From: Rhizodiscina lignyota
Lineage: Eukaryota; Ascomycota; Dothideomycetes; Aulographales; Rhizodiscinaceae
NCBI GenBank assembly: GCA_010015805.1
Contig: ML978123.1
Coordinates: 930,001-994,000, forward strand
Direction: 5' to 3'
Length of the DNA: 64,000 bases
Each line of letters starts with the position of its first letter. The stretch's first letter is position 1. Under the pieces are notes generated by a model that saw nothing but the letters and a program-made list of their open reading frames with translations, searched no databases and was not told the DNA's origin. Position numbers and translations under genes: made by a program. Of the stretch, positions 11,195-23,844 are shown piece by piece.

Positions 11195-14126
11195 ATGGGC
11201 AGAAATCCATTTGCGTTTCGCACGCTACAAGTGACCATCTTCATCCTGGTCGTCTACATTGCACTTTTCGCAACACTACTCACTTTCCACAATATTGTCC
11301 CTCCTGCCCCATCAAATGTCACGCCTTCTCCAGGAATCAACCTCACAGAAGCATGGTTTGACCTGAAAGAGCTATCAAATGGCTTTCGACCTTACAATAG
11401 CCGTCGAAGCGACGAGGTCCGGGACTTTTTACTGCTTAGAATCGAGAGTATCCTCAAGCGCAACAATGTATCATACGCCACAGAATCCTCTTTGGAGTCT
11501 GGACTCTACGCTCCGGAGAATCTGGCTGCTTCAAAAGATGTTGTTGTCTATAATGACATGACCGCAAATCTGACGTATTCCAATTCGGACACTACCGTCT
11601 ACTTTGAAGGAACAAACATCATCGTCCACGTCCTCGGGGAGGAAGAGAGTGATACCAGCGGAGTTCTAGTCAATGCCCATTATGACAGTGTTTCCACAGG
11701 TTATGGTGCCACGGATAACGGAAAGGGGGTTATTAGTGTTACGCAGCTAATATCTCACTTCACAACTCCTGGTAACAAGCCCAGAAGAGGCATTGTTTTC
11801 CTCCTGAACAATGGCGAAGAAGACTTCCTGAATGGGGCTAATGCGTTTATGCGGCACCCCATCTCCCGATACCCACACATCTTCCTGAACCTAGAAGGTG
11901 CCGGTGCTGGAGGCCGAGCGATATTGTTTAGAAGCACGGATACTGAAGTCACCCGATTTTACAAAGCTTCACGCCGACCAGTTGGATCAGCTCTCTTTGG
12001 TGATGGCTTTAATCGAGGAGCCATTCGGAGTCAGACGGATTACATCGTATTCAACGGCCGACTTGGTCTCCGTGGTCTTGACGTTGCGTACTATGAACCT
12101 CGGGCTCGCTACCATACCGTTGAAGACTCAACGAAGTTCGACTCGGTTGACTCTCTGTGGCACATGCTGTCCAGTTCTCTGAGTACAGTAAAAGCTATGA
12201 CATCCGATACTGGCACGGAGTTTGACGGAGAAGCTCGAGATGATGGTAAAGTCAACAGCGGCAAGGGCTCAGAGGGCGTCTATTTTGACATGTTTGGTCG
12301 TGCACTCGCTGTCTTCCAACTACATACGCTTTTTGCTTTGTCAGTCACACTTCTTGTCGTGACACCGATCGTCTTGATTGCCATTCACATTGGATTGGCG
12401 AAATCCGGGAAATGGTATCTCTTTGCTCGCAGAAAGCTTGTCGAGATTGATGGGCAAGAGGTCCAAATCGACTTTCTTGGCTGGCGGGGCTTCTTCAGAT
12501 ACCCCGTTGCTTTCGTGGTCTCAAGCGGTGCGGTGGTGGCTTTGGCATTTCTTCAAACAAAAGTCAACCCGTTCATCATTTACTCTAGTGAATACTCGGT
12601 CTGGGCGTAAGTATTTCCTCATGTCGTGTGTCTCGAGCCTGCTGACGATTCTGTGAAGTATGTTCCTGTCCGTCTGGATCTGCTTCGACTGGTTCATATG
12701 TGTTGGAGCTTACCGGATGCGTCCAACAGCTCTCACGCGCATCTACGCCCTCATTTGGACATACATTGGGGCCTACATCTTGCTCGTTGGAGCCACAATC
12801 GGCGAAAACAACCTGAAGATCGCCAGTGGCTATCTTTTCGTATTCTATTTTGCCGCTGTCTTCTTTGCGCTTTTGATCTCTTATCTGGAAATGTTCGCAC
12901 TGCCATCGAAAGAGACCTATACACTTGGCGACAAAGCACCCGTGGATGGAGAAGAAACCGACCACAGACCCTCAGAAGAGAATGAAGAAGAACCAACTGA
13001 GCGTACATCCCTCCTTCGTGGAGACCGCCAGGGCACATATTCTGGTTATGCCGCGCATCGGCAGGCATCAGAAGATCATGATGCTACCGATGAACCTGAG
13101 AATGATGGTACTGCTGGCAAAGAAGGCAGCCACGAGCAGCTTTGGGCCAATAGTTTCCCCAGCTGGACTTGGATATTCCAGTTTCTCCTCTTTGCGCCTA
13201 TCAACATCATATTGATGGGACAAATTGCTCTCGTTATCACCACTGGGCTAAAGCAGACTCCGGCAGATGGCAATCCGGTCCTAACTATCTATCTAGTAAT
13301 TGCGGCGTTCACAGTTCTCCTCCTCACGCCGCTGAAGCCATTCATGCACAAAATCCACGGCTACGTCCCCATATTTCTCTTCCTGGTTCTTGCTGGCACT
13401 TTGATATACAACCTCGTCGCCTTTCCGTTCTCATCACAAGCGAGACTGAAGTTTTACTTCATCCAACGAGTTGACTTGGACTCTGGCTTAAATTCCGTCA
13501 CCCTTGCTGGGCTTGATGGCTATGTGCAGTCCATCATATCAGAACTCCCTTCCGCTTCTGGACAGCCACTCAACTGCACATCGTCGCCGTCTCGTATTGG
13601 CCTCACTCAATGCTCGTTCCCAGGCCTGCCACCTAACGTTGCTAAGGGCGCCAATCCGTGGTTGCCACCAGGTGTCCCTCCGGAGTATGGATACAAAGAT
13701 TGGCTCAATTATACGGTGAAGGCTGTGAAAAACGAGTCAGCCGCAGTCTTCACAATCTCAGCTGCAAACAGCCGGGCCTGTCGGATAGATTTCGCTCGCG
13801 CGATATCTGCCGTCAATGTTACTGGCTCGGATGTTGACCCCCGTCTTCCACCTGTTGGAGATCACGGGGCGAAGGATGTGCGGTTGTGGCATCGTACTTG
13901 GGAAGACCCATGGGAGGTTGCGGTGCGTTGGAAACCGGGCAGTCAAGATGAGAATGATGAATTTGGGGATGGCATGGAGGGGAGGGTTGTATGTCTTTGG
14001 AGTGATGCAAATACGGCTGGAGTTATCCCCGCTCTGGAAGAGATATGGAGGTTCGCCCCAGCATGGGCGGTAGTGTCAAAGGCGGCAGACGGGCTGGTGG
14101 AAGGTAGCAAGGCTTTTGTGGTGTAG
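11195..14126 (+). CDS. PFF1: vacuolar membrane protease, M28 family (PFF1-like)
   Basis: Exons are 11195..12606 and 12659..14126 (52-bp intron), giving 959 residues, the usual length for this family. An N-terminal transmembrane helix is followed by a lumenal M28 aminopeptidase-type domain with all expected zinc and catalytic positions: NAHYDSVSTGYGATDNG (His and bridging Asp), NNGEEDFLNG (catalytic Glu pair), LEGAGAGGRA, and YHTVEDS (last His). After residue about 370 come eight or so membrane segments split by a long acidic cytosolic loop (EETDHRPSEENEEEPTERTS...), then a lumenal C-terminal domain with several N-glycosylation sequons (NCTSS, NYTVK, NESAA). Family knowledge puts it in the vacuolar membrane; its substrate is unknown. 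The junction SVWA-MFLSVW confirms the splice. Confidence 0.93.
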
Positions 14127-14966
14127 TACGAGGTAGGCCATTCTGGACTGCAGGAGGGCTGTAATGGAACGTACAGGTAGGGTTGGACACAGGGTATCTG
14201 ACTATCTGTAACAAAGTTTCTTTCCCGAGGGAAATGGTTCAGTTCCTAATGCGGCGCTTAAGGTGGCTTTTATGCAACGATTTGAAGCATTCTCCTGACT
14301 TCATTGAACCCAACGCGTTTCTTGAGTACATTTGTGCGACCGTGCTATTCCCGAAGCTACATGTCTCACAGAAAGTCAAGACGCTTGGGGTTTTGGTTTT
14401 AGCGCCCATAGGTCATGTCTGTGCACGTGGCTGTGGCCATTTCAATCTTCCGGTCAAGTGTGCCAAGCATCATCAACGGCCCAGGCCGTGAAGTCCGCCA
14501 CGCCATTGCTTCATGTCCTTAGCGTTTGCTTGTTTCCGCTGCCTTGGCGTACGGAATGCAGTCCCTCTTCACTTCCCATTAAACTAATTCAAGCATATTT
14601 AAAACCCTAGAACCCAGCAACACCACGATAGAGCCGGAATTTAGCGCACCCCGTGGGCATCACACGACCAAACAGGGTGCTGGGACGTTCAGCTTCAAGC
14701 CACATCTAACCCGCAATGGACGAGTGTGGTGCCACCTCGCTTCCCCTTTTCTTTGCAGCCAATGCTTTCAGGGCAGCTTGATTGTGTGGTTGTTTCATTA
14801 TATTGCTGCATTCCTCAAATAAAGATGGGTTTCCCTAGAGATCTCCTCAGTTGCGACAACAGTCTTCCAGCTATATCTATCAGTTGAATTCCTCCTTCGC
14901 AGTGCGAAATCGTGTTCTCGTCGCTCGCTAGTTTTTATTAATATTGTCTTATAAAGTCATTCCATC
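14127..14966. other. intergenic region, nothing recognisable
   Basis: 840 bp between PFF1 and the GPI-protein gene. It has pyrimidine-rich promoter-like sequence near 14860-14960, including TATAAAG at 14951, just upstream of the next start. No gene, repeat or RNA was seen. Confidence 0.5.
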
Positions 14967-15665
14967 ATGCTTTCTTCAATCGCTGTCGCTGTCGTAGCAG
15001 CTGCACCACTAGCCGCCGCGCTGGCTGCAGACATTCCAGTGTTCGAGGAACTTCGAATCCAGCACCTGGTAGCGAGGACAACAACAGACTTTGCGGCCCT
15101 CACCGCGTGCATTCCACCATCGTCTATCCTCGAACCTTCCTTCACCGGTTTACCAACACCGCCAACAGCACTTGAGAGCATCTACATCACCGAGACGGAC
15201 CCGTGCGCTCTTGAGACCCTTTCGCTCCCCAAATCTCTGTCCTCGGAGTATGCCTCATACAGTTCCGCAATTCTTTCCTGGTATAGCAAAAACAAGCCTG
15301 AGATCCAAAGCTATGAATCGGTTGTGTCAAGTGTCGAAGCGTCTCTGCGAAACAATCCCACATGCTCACAATTCCTCGCGCCATCCATCACGTCCCAGGT
15401 CAGCTTGACAACTGGGCTTAACATTTGTACGAGAGTCACCAGTGGCTCTACAAGTGGCGCGACGAGCACATCAGGGAGTGGCTCCTCTGGATCTGGATCT
15501 GCGTCGGCCGCGTCTGCATCAGGCTCTAGCGGTGCGGCTGCCTCCAGCTCTGGCAGCGGCTCTCCAGGCGCAGCGGCGGGCAACCTGGGATCTTCCCGCG
15601 ATACTATGTTGCTTCTCGCGGGAGGTGTTCTGACCGGCTGCATTGCTGCTCTTGCAGCTCTGTGA
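14967..15665 (+). CDS. GPI-anchored secreted wall protein
   Basis: Single exon, 232 residues. A signal peptide (SSIAVAVVAAAPLAAALA) precedes a folded region of about 120 residues with four or five cysteines (TACIPP, DPCALETL, NPTCSQFL, NICTRV). Then comes a Ser/Gly/Ala-rich linker (about 60 residues) and a C-terminal hydrophobic tail (MLLLAGGVLTGCIAALAAL) preceded by small residues, the usual GPI-attachment layout. The folded part resembles a group of fungal proteins annotated as infection-structure-specific or of unknown function; I treat that only as a resemblance. Inferred location is plasma membrane or cell wall. Confidence 0.75.
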   Translation: MLSSIAVAVVAAAPLAAALAADIPVFEELRIQHLVARTTTDFAALTACIPPSSILEPSFTGLPTPPTALESIYITETDPCALETLSLPKSLSSEYASYSSAILSWYSKNKPEIQSYESVVSSVEASLRNNPTCSQFLAPSITSQVSLTTGLNICTRVTSGSTSGATSTSGSGSSGSGSASAASASGSSGAAASSSGSGSPGAAAGNLGSSRDTMLLLAGGVLTGCIAALAAL

Positions 15666-16199
15666 GGAGAATCCACTGAGTTCAGTGTGCGGATAAACGA
15701 AGAGACAGCCAGCGTTGAACAGAATTGGACGCTTTGGAAAGGGTATACCAGCTACTTTTGTCACCGGAACGTCTCCGACCTGTAGTACTATTGGAATCAT
15801 CTTGTTGCTTTAAGCAGACATCCTTGACAGGAAACTGTTACTGTGTTAATACATACAACCTTCTGTAAAATGTCACGATGACTTGATTGGAGAAGTATGC
15901 AAAATGAAGTTTAAAGACGATGATTGGCCAAACTCTTTCTAAGCTTCTGCACCCACGCGATTATGTACATGAGATGAGGATCAACAAGGGGTCTTTTCCA
16001 TTTATAACCCTGCCAAGCACCAAGTCCCAAAAAGAGCAAATGCCAAAGCCATGCACAGCCACTCAAACATTCCTACCTTAGTTTTTATTCTCATGAAGTC
16101 TTCGAACACGTCTATCGACGAGTTCACGACGCCACTGATGCAAGAAGACGAGCGTGTGGTGTGTCCCAGGCTCTCACATCTGAGTCGCAACGCGTGGGG
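15666..16199. other. intergenic region, nothing recognisable
   Basis: Non-coding sequence before the GT31 gene. A second ATG at 16094 opens a short frame (MKSSNTSIDEF...) that could be an alternative 5' exon or a uORF of the glycosyltransferase, but I found no phase-consistent splice into it. Confidence 0.4.
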
Positions 16200-17633
16200 A
16201 TGCGCGACCTCCGCAATTCCTGGGTAGTTCGAGGTGCAGCTGTCCTCGCGGTTCTGCTCGTCCTCTTCGAACTCTTGCACCTGTTCTCGAACCGATTCGA
16301 CTTCCACCCAACGAGGCTGATACCGACCTTCAACACCGATCAAAAACCGTCAAACGAGCCAACTACGAAGCCTCCTCCAAGACCATCCTCGAACAACACC
16401 GACCCACAAGATGCGGCATGTGCAGGGCTGGAAGGGGCAGATCGCATCGTTGTCGTGGTGAAGACTGGTGCCACAGAAGCCAACCTGAAAGTTCCACCCC
16501 AATTGCGAACATCATTGCGATGCGCTCCAAATATATTCATCTTCTCCGACATGGAGCAGACGATTGGAAAGCACAAAGTCCACGACGCCCTGAAGAATGT
16601 CCGGGATGAAATCAAAGACGGCAGTCCAGACTTTCATATTTATCGAGAACAGCAGAAGTTGAAGGATCCGGACAAGATCATCGAAACCCTCAGTGGGATG
16701 AGAACTCCCGACTCGGCTGATCTGGCAGCATGGACACTTGACAAATACAAGAATATACATATTGCGGAAGACATTTGGGAGCTACAACCGAATTATGACT
16801 GGTATCTCTACATCGATGCAGATACATATGTCATGTGGCCGACGCTGTTACAATGGACGAAAAGGCTCGATCCAGACAAAATCTCCTATATGGGTGCGAA
16901 GGCCACTCTTGACGATCGTCTGTTTGCACATGGTGGAACAGGATATCTTTTATCTAGGGCTGCTATGTTCAAAATCGTCGTCGAAAACAACGGCACTGCT
17001 GCCCGATGGGATCCAAGGGCCAACGAGGAATGTTGCGGCGACCTTCTCCTTGCACTGGCCATCAAAGAGTATGGAATCGACTTAATAAATGTCTCTCCGA
17101 CGATGAATGGGTATGAACCGGACACAATACCTTTCGATAAGAACCGCTGGTGCCAATATGTTGCCACAATGCATCACATTACCCCCGACAAGTTCGAGAA
17201 CATCGCACAGTTTGAGGCAGATCGTGCGGACAAGACCGTGAGTTGAATCTATTCATGAGAATATATGCGAACATTAACAAATTTGGTCGTTCGGCAGAAA
17301 CCAATCAGATACGCCGACATCTTCGACTACTACTTTGCCAAGAATATGCCCACCGACCGCGATCATTGGGATAATTGGTCGCAAGGAGAAGAGGGGCTAA
17401 TAGATGCACACTCTAAGGAAGAGTGCAAAGAGGCTTGCAAACAGAACCCAAGGTGTACACAAACTAAATGGGACGGTGAGCAGTGTATTGTGGAAGTCGA
17501 CAGAATCACCATGGGAATGGCACGAGGTGACGAGGATGGCAAGAGTTGGTACTCCACATGGGACCCAGATCGAATCAAGAAGTGGGTTTCGGAGCAGGGG
17601 ACGTGCGCTCTATCATTTCCTGGTGAAGTTTAG
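16200..17633 (+). CDS. glycosyltransferase family 31-like protein with C-terminal PAN/apple-like domain
   Basis: Exons are 16200..17237 and 17298..17633 (60-bp intron, phase 0), giving 457 residues. A short cytosolic tail and signal anchor (VRGAAVLAVLLVLFELLHLF) indicate a type II Golgi/ER membrane protein. A Pro/Thr-rich stem follows. The catalytic part shows IVVVVKTGATEA, FIFSDMEQ, the metal-binding DxD in YLYIDADTYV, HGGTGYLLSRAA, and ANEECCGDLLLA, as in the core-1 beta-1,3-galactosyltransferase branch of GT31. After the intron a Cys-rich segment (KEECKEACKQNPRCTQTKWDG...CIVE) matches the pattern of a PAN-like domain. It is inferred to extend glycans on secreted proteins; acceptor and donor are unknown. 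ATG 16200 was chosen because it gives the signal anchor directly. Confidence 0.82.
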
Positions 17634-18235
17634 GTTCGTTGTCATTTGAGCGAAACGTTGCGACCGCAAGATCCTATGATCCTACGCAAAGTTCGAATCC
17701 AGCATCTCTCGGGCCAGAAGGCTATTGGCTCAGCTAGTTCCGAGTGCTGAGAGACGCTTGTCAGGATGCAGAAGCAGTCTCTTTCCTCCGGTCAAATTCT
17801 GAGGGAAATCTCAGAGCAAGAGACCTCGCAGAGCTGGCATGTGGCATCTAGCTATTGGATTCTTAAAGGATCGCGGACAGCATAGTGCGCCTTCCAACAG
17901 CAGGACTACTGCTCGCATGTCGCAGCTAGAATGATTTGGATTAGTGGTTGTTCCGAGCTTACAGTGCATGTGGAGGTCAGCGTTCGTGAACGGTGGGGAT
18001 GCGCAAAGGACTTCCTTGCCGATATACGAGGAGTTCGGTCAGCACCATATCTAAAGATCTACAACATTTGAAATTCCCAAATTTAAAGTATGTTCATTAC
18101 ATGGCCCAAATGCTGATGGGGCCGCATTACATTATCATTCTGGCGTTTTTTCAAGCCACATAGAATGCAGGCCGATACTGAGCTGCTCAAGGACTGCTCT
18201 GACAACTAATAAGCAGAAACCTGTGCCTTAGGACT
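17634..18235. other. intergenic region between two gene ends
   Basis: About 600 bp between the 3' ends of the GT31 gene (+) and the MFS gene (-). No gene. A tRNA B-box-like string near 17690 has no matching tRNA fold. Confidence 0.5.
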
Positions 18236-19874
18236 CTATGTTGAGGGGATGTAGCGACTCTTTGCTCTTACTTCTGGTCCAAATTTGTACAACAACCACG
18301 GAGCTGGCGTGAGAAGGAGAACAATACCGCCGAGTAAGCTTGTCGCCGGACCAATACCGAAACGCTCGTACATTTGGATCGTAAACAAGGGAAATGCGCC
18401 GCCCAAGAGGCTGCGGAGCATGGCCACTGTAGCAGTTGCGGAAGCCCCAACAAGCGGGCCATACACCTCGACGACATAAGTTGCATAAGCGGTCTGTATA
18501 AGGTTGTTAGGTTCAATGTATTACCTTCCTCCGTCCGAAGGGATTTGAGAGGAGACTTACAAATACGAGGAAATTCCCAGCTGCAAAAAAGGCAGATCCG
18601 GAGATGCATACAATCCAGTGTACGCTGGACCGCGCTGTCCAACCGACCCAGAACAGACCAATTGGTACTAAAATAGTGCCATGAAGCGCTGTGACGAGAC
18701 GGTTCTCAGGAGGGAATTTCACCATCTTCCCCTCTTTCATGGCCTTAATTATCTTCCCTTTCGTAATTCGAATGCGTAGGAGAGTGTAAAGGAAGGCAAT
18801 AATATTGCCAGCCGCTAACCCCAAGAATGTAAGGCCTTGTGCGCCGAGATCGAATCCGTATTGGGTGATAAAGATGTAAGGAAATGCGGCGAACAGTGCG
18901 TAATATATGGCGAACACGATGCCGATGTAGAAAGCCAGCGAACCGACTATGATTTCGGAGAAGAACATCTTCCACGGCCTCAGAAGAGTTGAGGTCATCA
19001 AAACATTCAGCCTTCGGTGAACTGAGAGCTCAGAGTCTCCATCTGAATCAGACAATCCGATTTTATGGGCGTGGCGAGCCAATATGACTTGTTTGTTTGT
19101 TTCTTTCATCCCGAGCGCAAAGAGCAGGGACGTGGCAGCGAGTATGCAGATAATCCACTGCGACCACCGCCAGCTCGTGGCTGGGATGACGAAACCGGAA
19201 ATAAGAGGACTGACAGTAAACAGTTAGACACAGCACCCGTTATGGGGTCAAGGAGGAGAGCTATTACCCTAATGATGGTCCGAGAAATGGTATCATTGTA
19301 AGAGTGGCGAGAGGAATTGGTCTTTGCTGCGGCGTCCAGATATCTGCCATTGTGCCCGCAGACACACTAAGTACTGGGCTGCCGAAGACACCAGCAAAGA
19401 ATCGGCATATCGTCAAAGACGCAATTGATTGCGAGAGTCCGGCTCCCAGAGTGAACAAACCGAATAATAGCATGCATGGCACATATGTCCCTCGTCGTCC
19501 GAAGTTCTCGCTGAGCGGAGCGGCTAAGAGTGGCCCCAGAGCTTGGCCAAACACATAGAATGAATATGGGAGTATTGCAATCGTTAGAGAAACATTGAAA
19601 CGCTCGATAATTGAATTGCGCGCGGGCATGTATATGGACGAGGCGATAGTCCTGTCAAACACAGAATGTGTTAGCGATCAGTTGGTCTCATCCAGCGATA
19701 AGATAAGGGGAGGGCATACACAGTAAAACAGAATATCGAAGAAATGGCTGTATGGTATAGCTTATTCAACAGACTCCACTTGTATGGGTCGTCTGGGCCT
19801 TCAGCGTTGGGAATTGAGCCCTTTCGGCCCACCTTGCCTTTCTCTACCACGTCGACTGAAAACGACGACTTCAT
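18236..19874 (-). CDS. MFS transporter, DHA1-type (drug/polyamine-like)
   Basis: Four exons: 19874..19720, 19651..19268, 19209..18561 and 18493..18236, with introns of 68, 58 and 67 bp that all keep frame, giving 481 residues. The N-terminus has the DPYKWS...NKLYHTA signature of fungal DHA1 exporters. MFS motif A is present as LSENFGRRGTYV after TM2. The sequence continues through a loop with acidic residues (LSDSDGDSELSV) to TM7-12, ending RSLLGGAFPLFTIQMYERFG...LLYKFGP. Twelve membrane segments can be counted. It is inferred to be a plasma-membrane proton antiporter exporting small molecules. It lies next to the divergent P450, so it may export a product of that gene group; the substrate is unknown. 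Confidence 0.88.
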
Positions 19875-21443
19875 TGTGATGGTCTTTCAAACTTCCAAAT
19901 TGAAGGTAATAAGAAATTGAAGTCTTAGAAAGCAATGTGCAGAGTATATCGACCTGGGCCCGAGGTGATCCAGGACATTCCATTATGAAGAATCAAGAAA
20001 GAATAGAAATTCAGAAGGAGTGTTTGTCCTTTGCATAAATTACATGCTGCATGAGCTATTTTAAATGATTTGGCATGCAAAATTGGGTCAATTCCTAATC
20101 AAAATAATCTGAGTTGAGAAGGAGAAGCGAATGTCGTGTGGCATGGATACAAACTGCGATGACTGCATTGTTGAAGTGCTTTTGTGAAACTCCATGACAC
20201 TGAAACCCAATAGATAAGCAAGTTGCTCGTAACTTTATATAGACAACGTTAGATATGCGGGACTGACCTGGCGGAGGTAATATCAAGGTTCTTTATATGG
20301 CAAACATCGGTCGTTTGGATCACATCCAGTCAGTGCATTTTTGCAGGGATGATAGCAGAACTAACACACCTGGACCTGTGTCCTTCTGGCAAAATAACGT
20401 GAAGAGGAAGGGCACAGCAAGCATCTCATCTGTATGTGCTGCTGCATTCAATTCGAATTAAGCCAATTGAGGTAATTGAGATAGGAAGGCGGCCGCTTCG
20501 TATCAGCCGCTTCGCCTTTCTCGTTGTCTCGAAGTTGGACTGAAAGTCAATTCTCTCTGTCCTTGCTGTGAAGCAGCATATCGTGACACTGGAACATCCT
20601 GTGTGTTCGAGCAGAGCACAAGGTCATCTCAGGACGTTGCGAATTTGCGCAAAGCCCAGATTCAAAAAGTCGCAAATTTTTCCATTTTTGGCAAGGCTCA
20701 CTTAACTATGTAGCCAATTTCCGTATTAAGATAAATTTTGGGGGTTTTCGAGATTAGTCAAGTCATGATTTGACGTCCAACTAGAGTACGGAGTAAACGT
20801 CGGCCAACCACCGGCCGCATACCAGACTCTTAGGTGAGCCTTTCCCACATGCATCCCAGATGAATTTAATCTATATCATCTCCGGAGATCTTGGGCTTGG
20901 CCTCCCCTCTCTTCGTTGCTATATCTGGTGCTAACCATAAAAAGTGGGCCATCTTTCCTTTCTCGTGCGGCTTGCGATCCTTTGAACGGCAGCGTCGGCG
21001 ATACTCCATCAATAGGATAACTGCAGAGGTTGCCTATCCATTTTTCATGGTTCCCCATTCTGTGTGATCCTAATGATGACTGGAGAATATCGCAAGCTCG
21101 GTCTTCTGTAATCAATCTCGTGGCCTGCCCTTCTCGTATTCCGCACACCAGCAGCAGGCCAGCATGGGTCTTCTTCCTCAGACCTCAAACTCAGGTAATT
21201 GAGTTGTCGTTGGGAAGAACACGGAGGTGCCCTTCTGCGCGTTTCAGCTCACACATATCTAAATCATGCAGTTACCGCTGGGTTCTGGATGCATCCCTAA
21301 ATAGATGTTGTTCAAGGAAGAGGCCTCTTGTTGCACATAGAGGCTTCGCTTAATAGAACTCAAAAATAATCCGAACGAGGCGCCTGAGATGGATAAATTA
21401 TCTGTCCTGCTCCAGTGTCTCGCTCTTCAACAGGTCGGTCACA
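19875..21443. other. divergent promoter region between MFS transporter and P450
   Basis: About 1.57 kb with no convincing gene. It serves as the 5' region for both the MFS gene (-) and the P450 gene (+). It is moderately AT-rich with scattered short palindromes (CCAATTGAGGTAATTGAG near 20463-20480). No consensus operator was identified. Confidence 0.5.
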
Positions 21444-23232
21444 ATGTTTATCATAGTTATACATCGTCTTCTTCAGTCTCAGTGGCTTCTCCCACTTTTG
21501 TCCAGCTGTCTCTTGTCTTTATGGTTCGGAAAACTGCGATACAGGCGTATAAATAACGCCGTTGTGGGAGTATCTGCTCCAAAGATACGAACATGTCTAC
21601 CATTTGGTAAGTGCCACAGCTTAAACAGCTAAGAAAACCCTTGGCTGAGGTCCGCTCCGGATTTCTCCGAAACATATCAACAATCTGACGAGCTGTACAG
21701 GCCTTGGGCTTGCATATCATGGCTATAAAGCTGTCCGTGGTTGCAGGAGCCTTGAGTTCTGGAAATCATTCTTCCAAGAGAATGGTACGAAGGAATTCCC
21801 GTACACCGTTGAGTCAAAATTGGGCTCTGTACGATACATTCTCACCGCCGACCATGAAATTGTGAGGGCTGTCCTCGCCACTCAATTTGAAGACTTCGAA
21901 AAGGGGGAGCATTTCAACCGTCAATGGCACGAGTTTCTTGGAGACAGCGTTTTCACAACAGGTAATTGATTCTTCATACTGCTCTTTCGACCTAGTGCAG
22001 AAGAATGTACTGACACTTGTTGCTGCAGATGGCCAATCTTGGCACCGGAGACGCCGCAGAATACGACACATAATGGTCAAAGAGCGAATGACGGATTTAT
22101 TGATCTTCGAGAAGCACTGTCAGAAACTTATCAACCATATTCATGGTTGCGGACACGAGACCGAAATACAAAGTCTCCTTTTCCAGTTCACTCTGGATGT
22201 CGCAAGCGAGTTCTTGTTTGGGGAGACAGTTGGAAGCTTGGATAATCCACGAGTGGAATTTGCTACTGCACTTGCTGATGTCCAGAAAGTCCAGGCTCTC
22301 CTGGCAAGGTCGGGGTAAGCTTGACTTAAATACCATTTCCCAAATTCATCGCTTACGTCGACGGTAGGTCCTTATTTTGGCTCGCGCCTCGTGGAAAACT
22401 GCGCAAAGGGATGAAAGTCATAGATGCCCTGATTAAGCCATATCTCGACCGCGCCCTTGAAATCACGGACGAGGAACTGGAAAGAAACTCCAACTCGTCG
22501 TCCAAGAGTTTTACGTTCCTCCACGCCTTGGCTCGCACTACACGAGATCGCCAGGAGATGCATGACGAGCTTGTCAACCTCCTCTTCGCTGGGAGGGATA
22601 CAACTGCCGCTACACTATCTTGGCTCTTCTACGAGCTTTCAGACAAGCCTGAGATTGTCCAGAAGATTCAGTCGGAGATCGATTCTGTGCTTGGCCAGGA
22701 CCAAGATCGAATGCCAACTTTCGAAGAGCTGAAAGAAATGAGGTACCTGCGGCACACAGTGGATGAGACATTGCGCCTCTACCCGCCTGTCCCAATCAAT
22801 GTGAGACATGCAGCTCGCGATACTACCATCTCCACGAGTAAATCAAAAGCGCCTCTTCTCATCCGGAAGGGCGATGCAATAGCATATTCTACACTCCTGC
22901 TTCAGCACAGACCAGATATCTACCCACCCACCTCATCGACGTTTGCCCCACCCGAAGAATTTTCCCCAGAGCGCTGGGACCATTGGACGCCTATGCCCTG
23001 GACATACATCCCGTTCAACGGCGGCCCAAGGATCTGTGTTGGTCAACAATTTGCTTTGACGGAAATCTACTTTACGACTGTCAGAATTCTGCAATGCTTT
23101 AGGAAATTGGAAAGAGTCGATGATCCAAGAATTGGACTGGATGGAGATGACCGGAAGCAGTTTATGTCGTCACACATTGTTGGTCAACCGGGCCGTCCTG
23201 TACGGATCCGATTTTGGGAAAACAGTGATTAA
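21444..23232 (+). CDS. cytochrome P450 monooxygenase (CYP52-clan-like)
   Basis: Exons are 21444..21606, 21701..21961, 22029..22314 and 22368..23232 (introns 94, 67 and 53 bp, all frame-preserving), giving 524 residues. An N-terminal membrane anchor (WLLPLLSSCLLSLWFG) indicates an ER location. All P450 signatures are intact: C-helix WHRRRRRIRH, I-helix FAGRDTTAATLSW, K-helix ETLRLYPPVP, PERW, and the heme loop PFNGGPRICVGQQFALTE with the axial Cys. The overall pattern, including the spacing around AGRDTT and RNVR-like NVRHAARDT, resembles fungal CYP52/CYP539/CYP584-type fatty-acid or alkane hydroxylases more than typical cluster P450s. Its substrate is unknown. It sits between the MFS exporter and the NTF2-like and EthD genes. 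Confidence 0.92.
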
Positions 23233-23379
23233 TGACACTTTCGCAAGGGAACACATTCCGGCGCTGAAATTAGATTGGCCCAATCGAGAGTTAGATAACT
23301 AGTTCGTTTAATGGTTGAGGATGGAATTAGAATTGATGTTCCACCCGCTCTACATCAGATATTTCTTTATTCTCAGCTT

Positions 23380-23844
23380 TCATCTTTTGTACGGCCCAAC
23401 GCCCGTAATATCCTGCACCAAGCTCGCTATGGGACTCCAGCAACAGTACAATTTCAAGTCTTTTATCAGCCCATCCGGAGTAAAAACAGCCACTTCCGTC
23501 TCATAAAATGGATCCAACACCGTATCATGAAGTATGAGACGTTTTGTGGTCTCGCAGAAGACCTTCGACCCGTCCGCATCTGGGATACTCGACGATGCGA
23601 GCACACGCCGTTCATCAAATCGCCAGTATCTGTCACCCATGATGTCTTTGAGCTTTAGAATGGCTGCTTCTCGGCCAATCGCTGGTGAGGCGTGTTCTCT
23701 CATGCCTTTGAGCCATGTTTTGCAATCCGGTGTGAAGAACGCAGCGAACTTGTCGAATTCTTCGTTGGACGAGGAAGGTTTCAAGTCTCTGATCGTCTGG
23801 TATAGTTCGTCCAACGTTTGGAGATTGTCCTCTGCGGGCGCCAT
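23380..23844 (-). CDS. NTF2/SnoaL-like small protein
   Basis: Single exon, 154 residues. The start at 23844 (MAPAEDNLQTLDELYQ) leads into a helical region, then FDKFAAFFTPDCKTWLKGM, a conserved-looking GREAAILKLKDIMGDRYW, and alternating beta-strand segments (KVFCETTKRLILHD, ETEVAVFTPDGLIKDLKLY). This is the alpha+beta cone layout of the NTF2-like superfamily (SnoaL-like). Members act as small cyclases, isomerases or dehydratases, or bind ligands without catalysis. It converges on the P450 gene (147 bp between stops) and is on the same strand as the EthD gene, which supports a shared pathway. The fold call is good; function is unknown. Confidence 0.75.
   Translation of the reverse strand: MAPAEDNLQTLDELYQTIRDLKPSSSNEEFDKFAAFFTPDCKTWLKGMREHASPAIGREAAILKLKDIMGDRYWRFDERRVLASSSIPDADGSKVFCETTKRLILHDTVLDPFYETEVAVFTPDGLIKDLKLYCCWSPIASLVQDITGVGPYKR

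Noticed and set aside
16094-16199. Upstream ATG at 16094 as start of the GT31 gene
   Set aside because: Its frame does not enter the signal-anchor frame through any donor/acceptor pair with matching phase.
17680-17710. tRNA-like B box (GTTCGAATCC)
   Set aside because: No A box, acceptor stem or cloverleaf could be formed around it.
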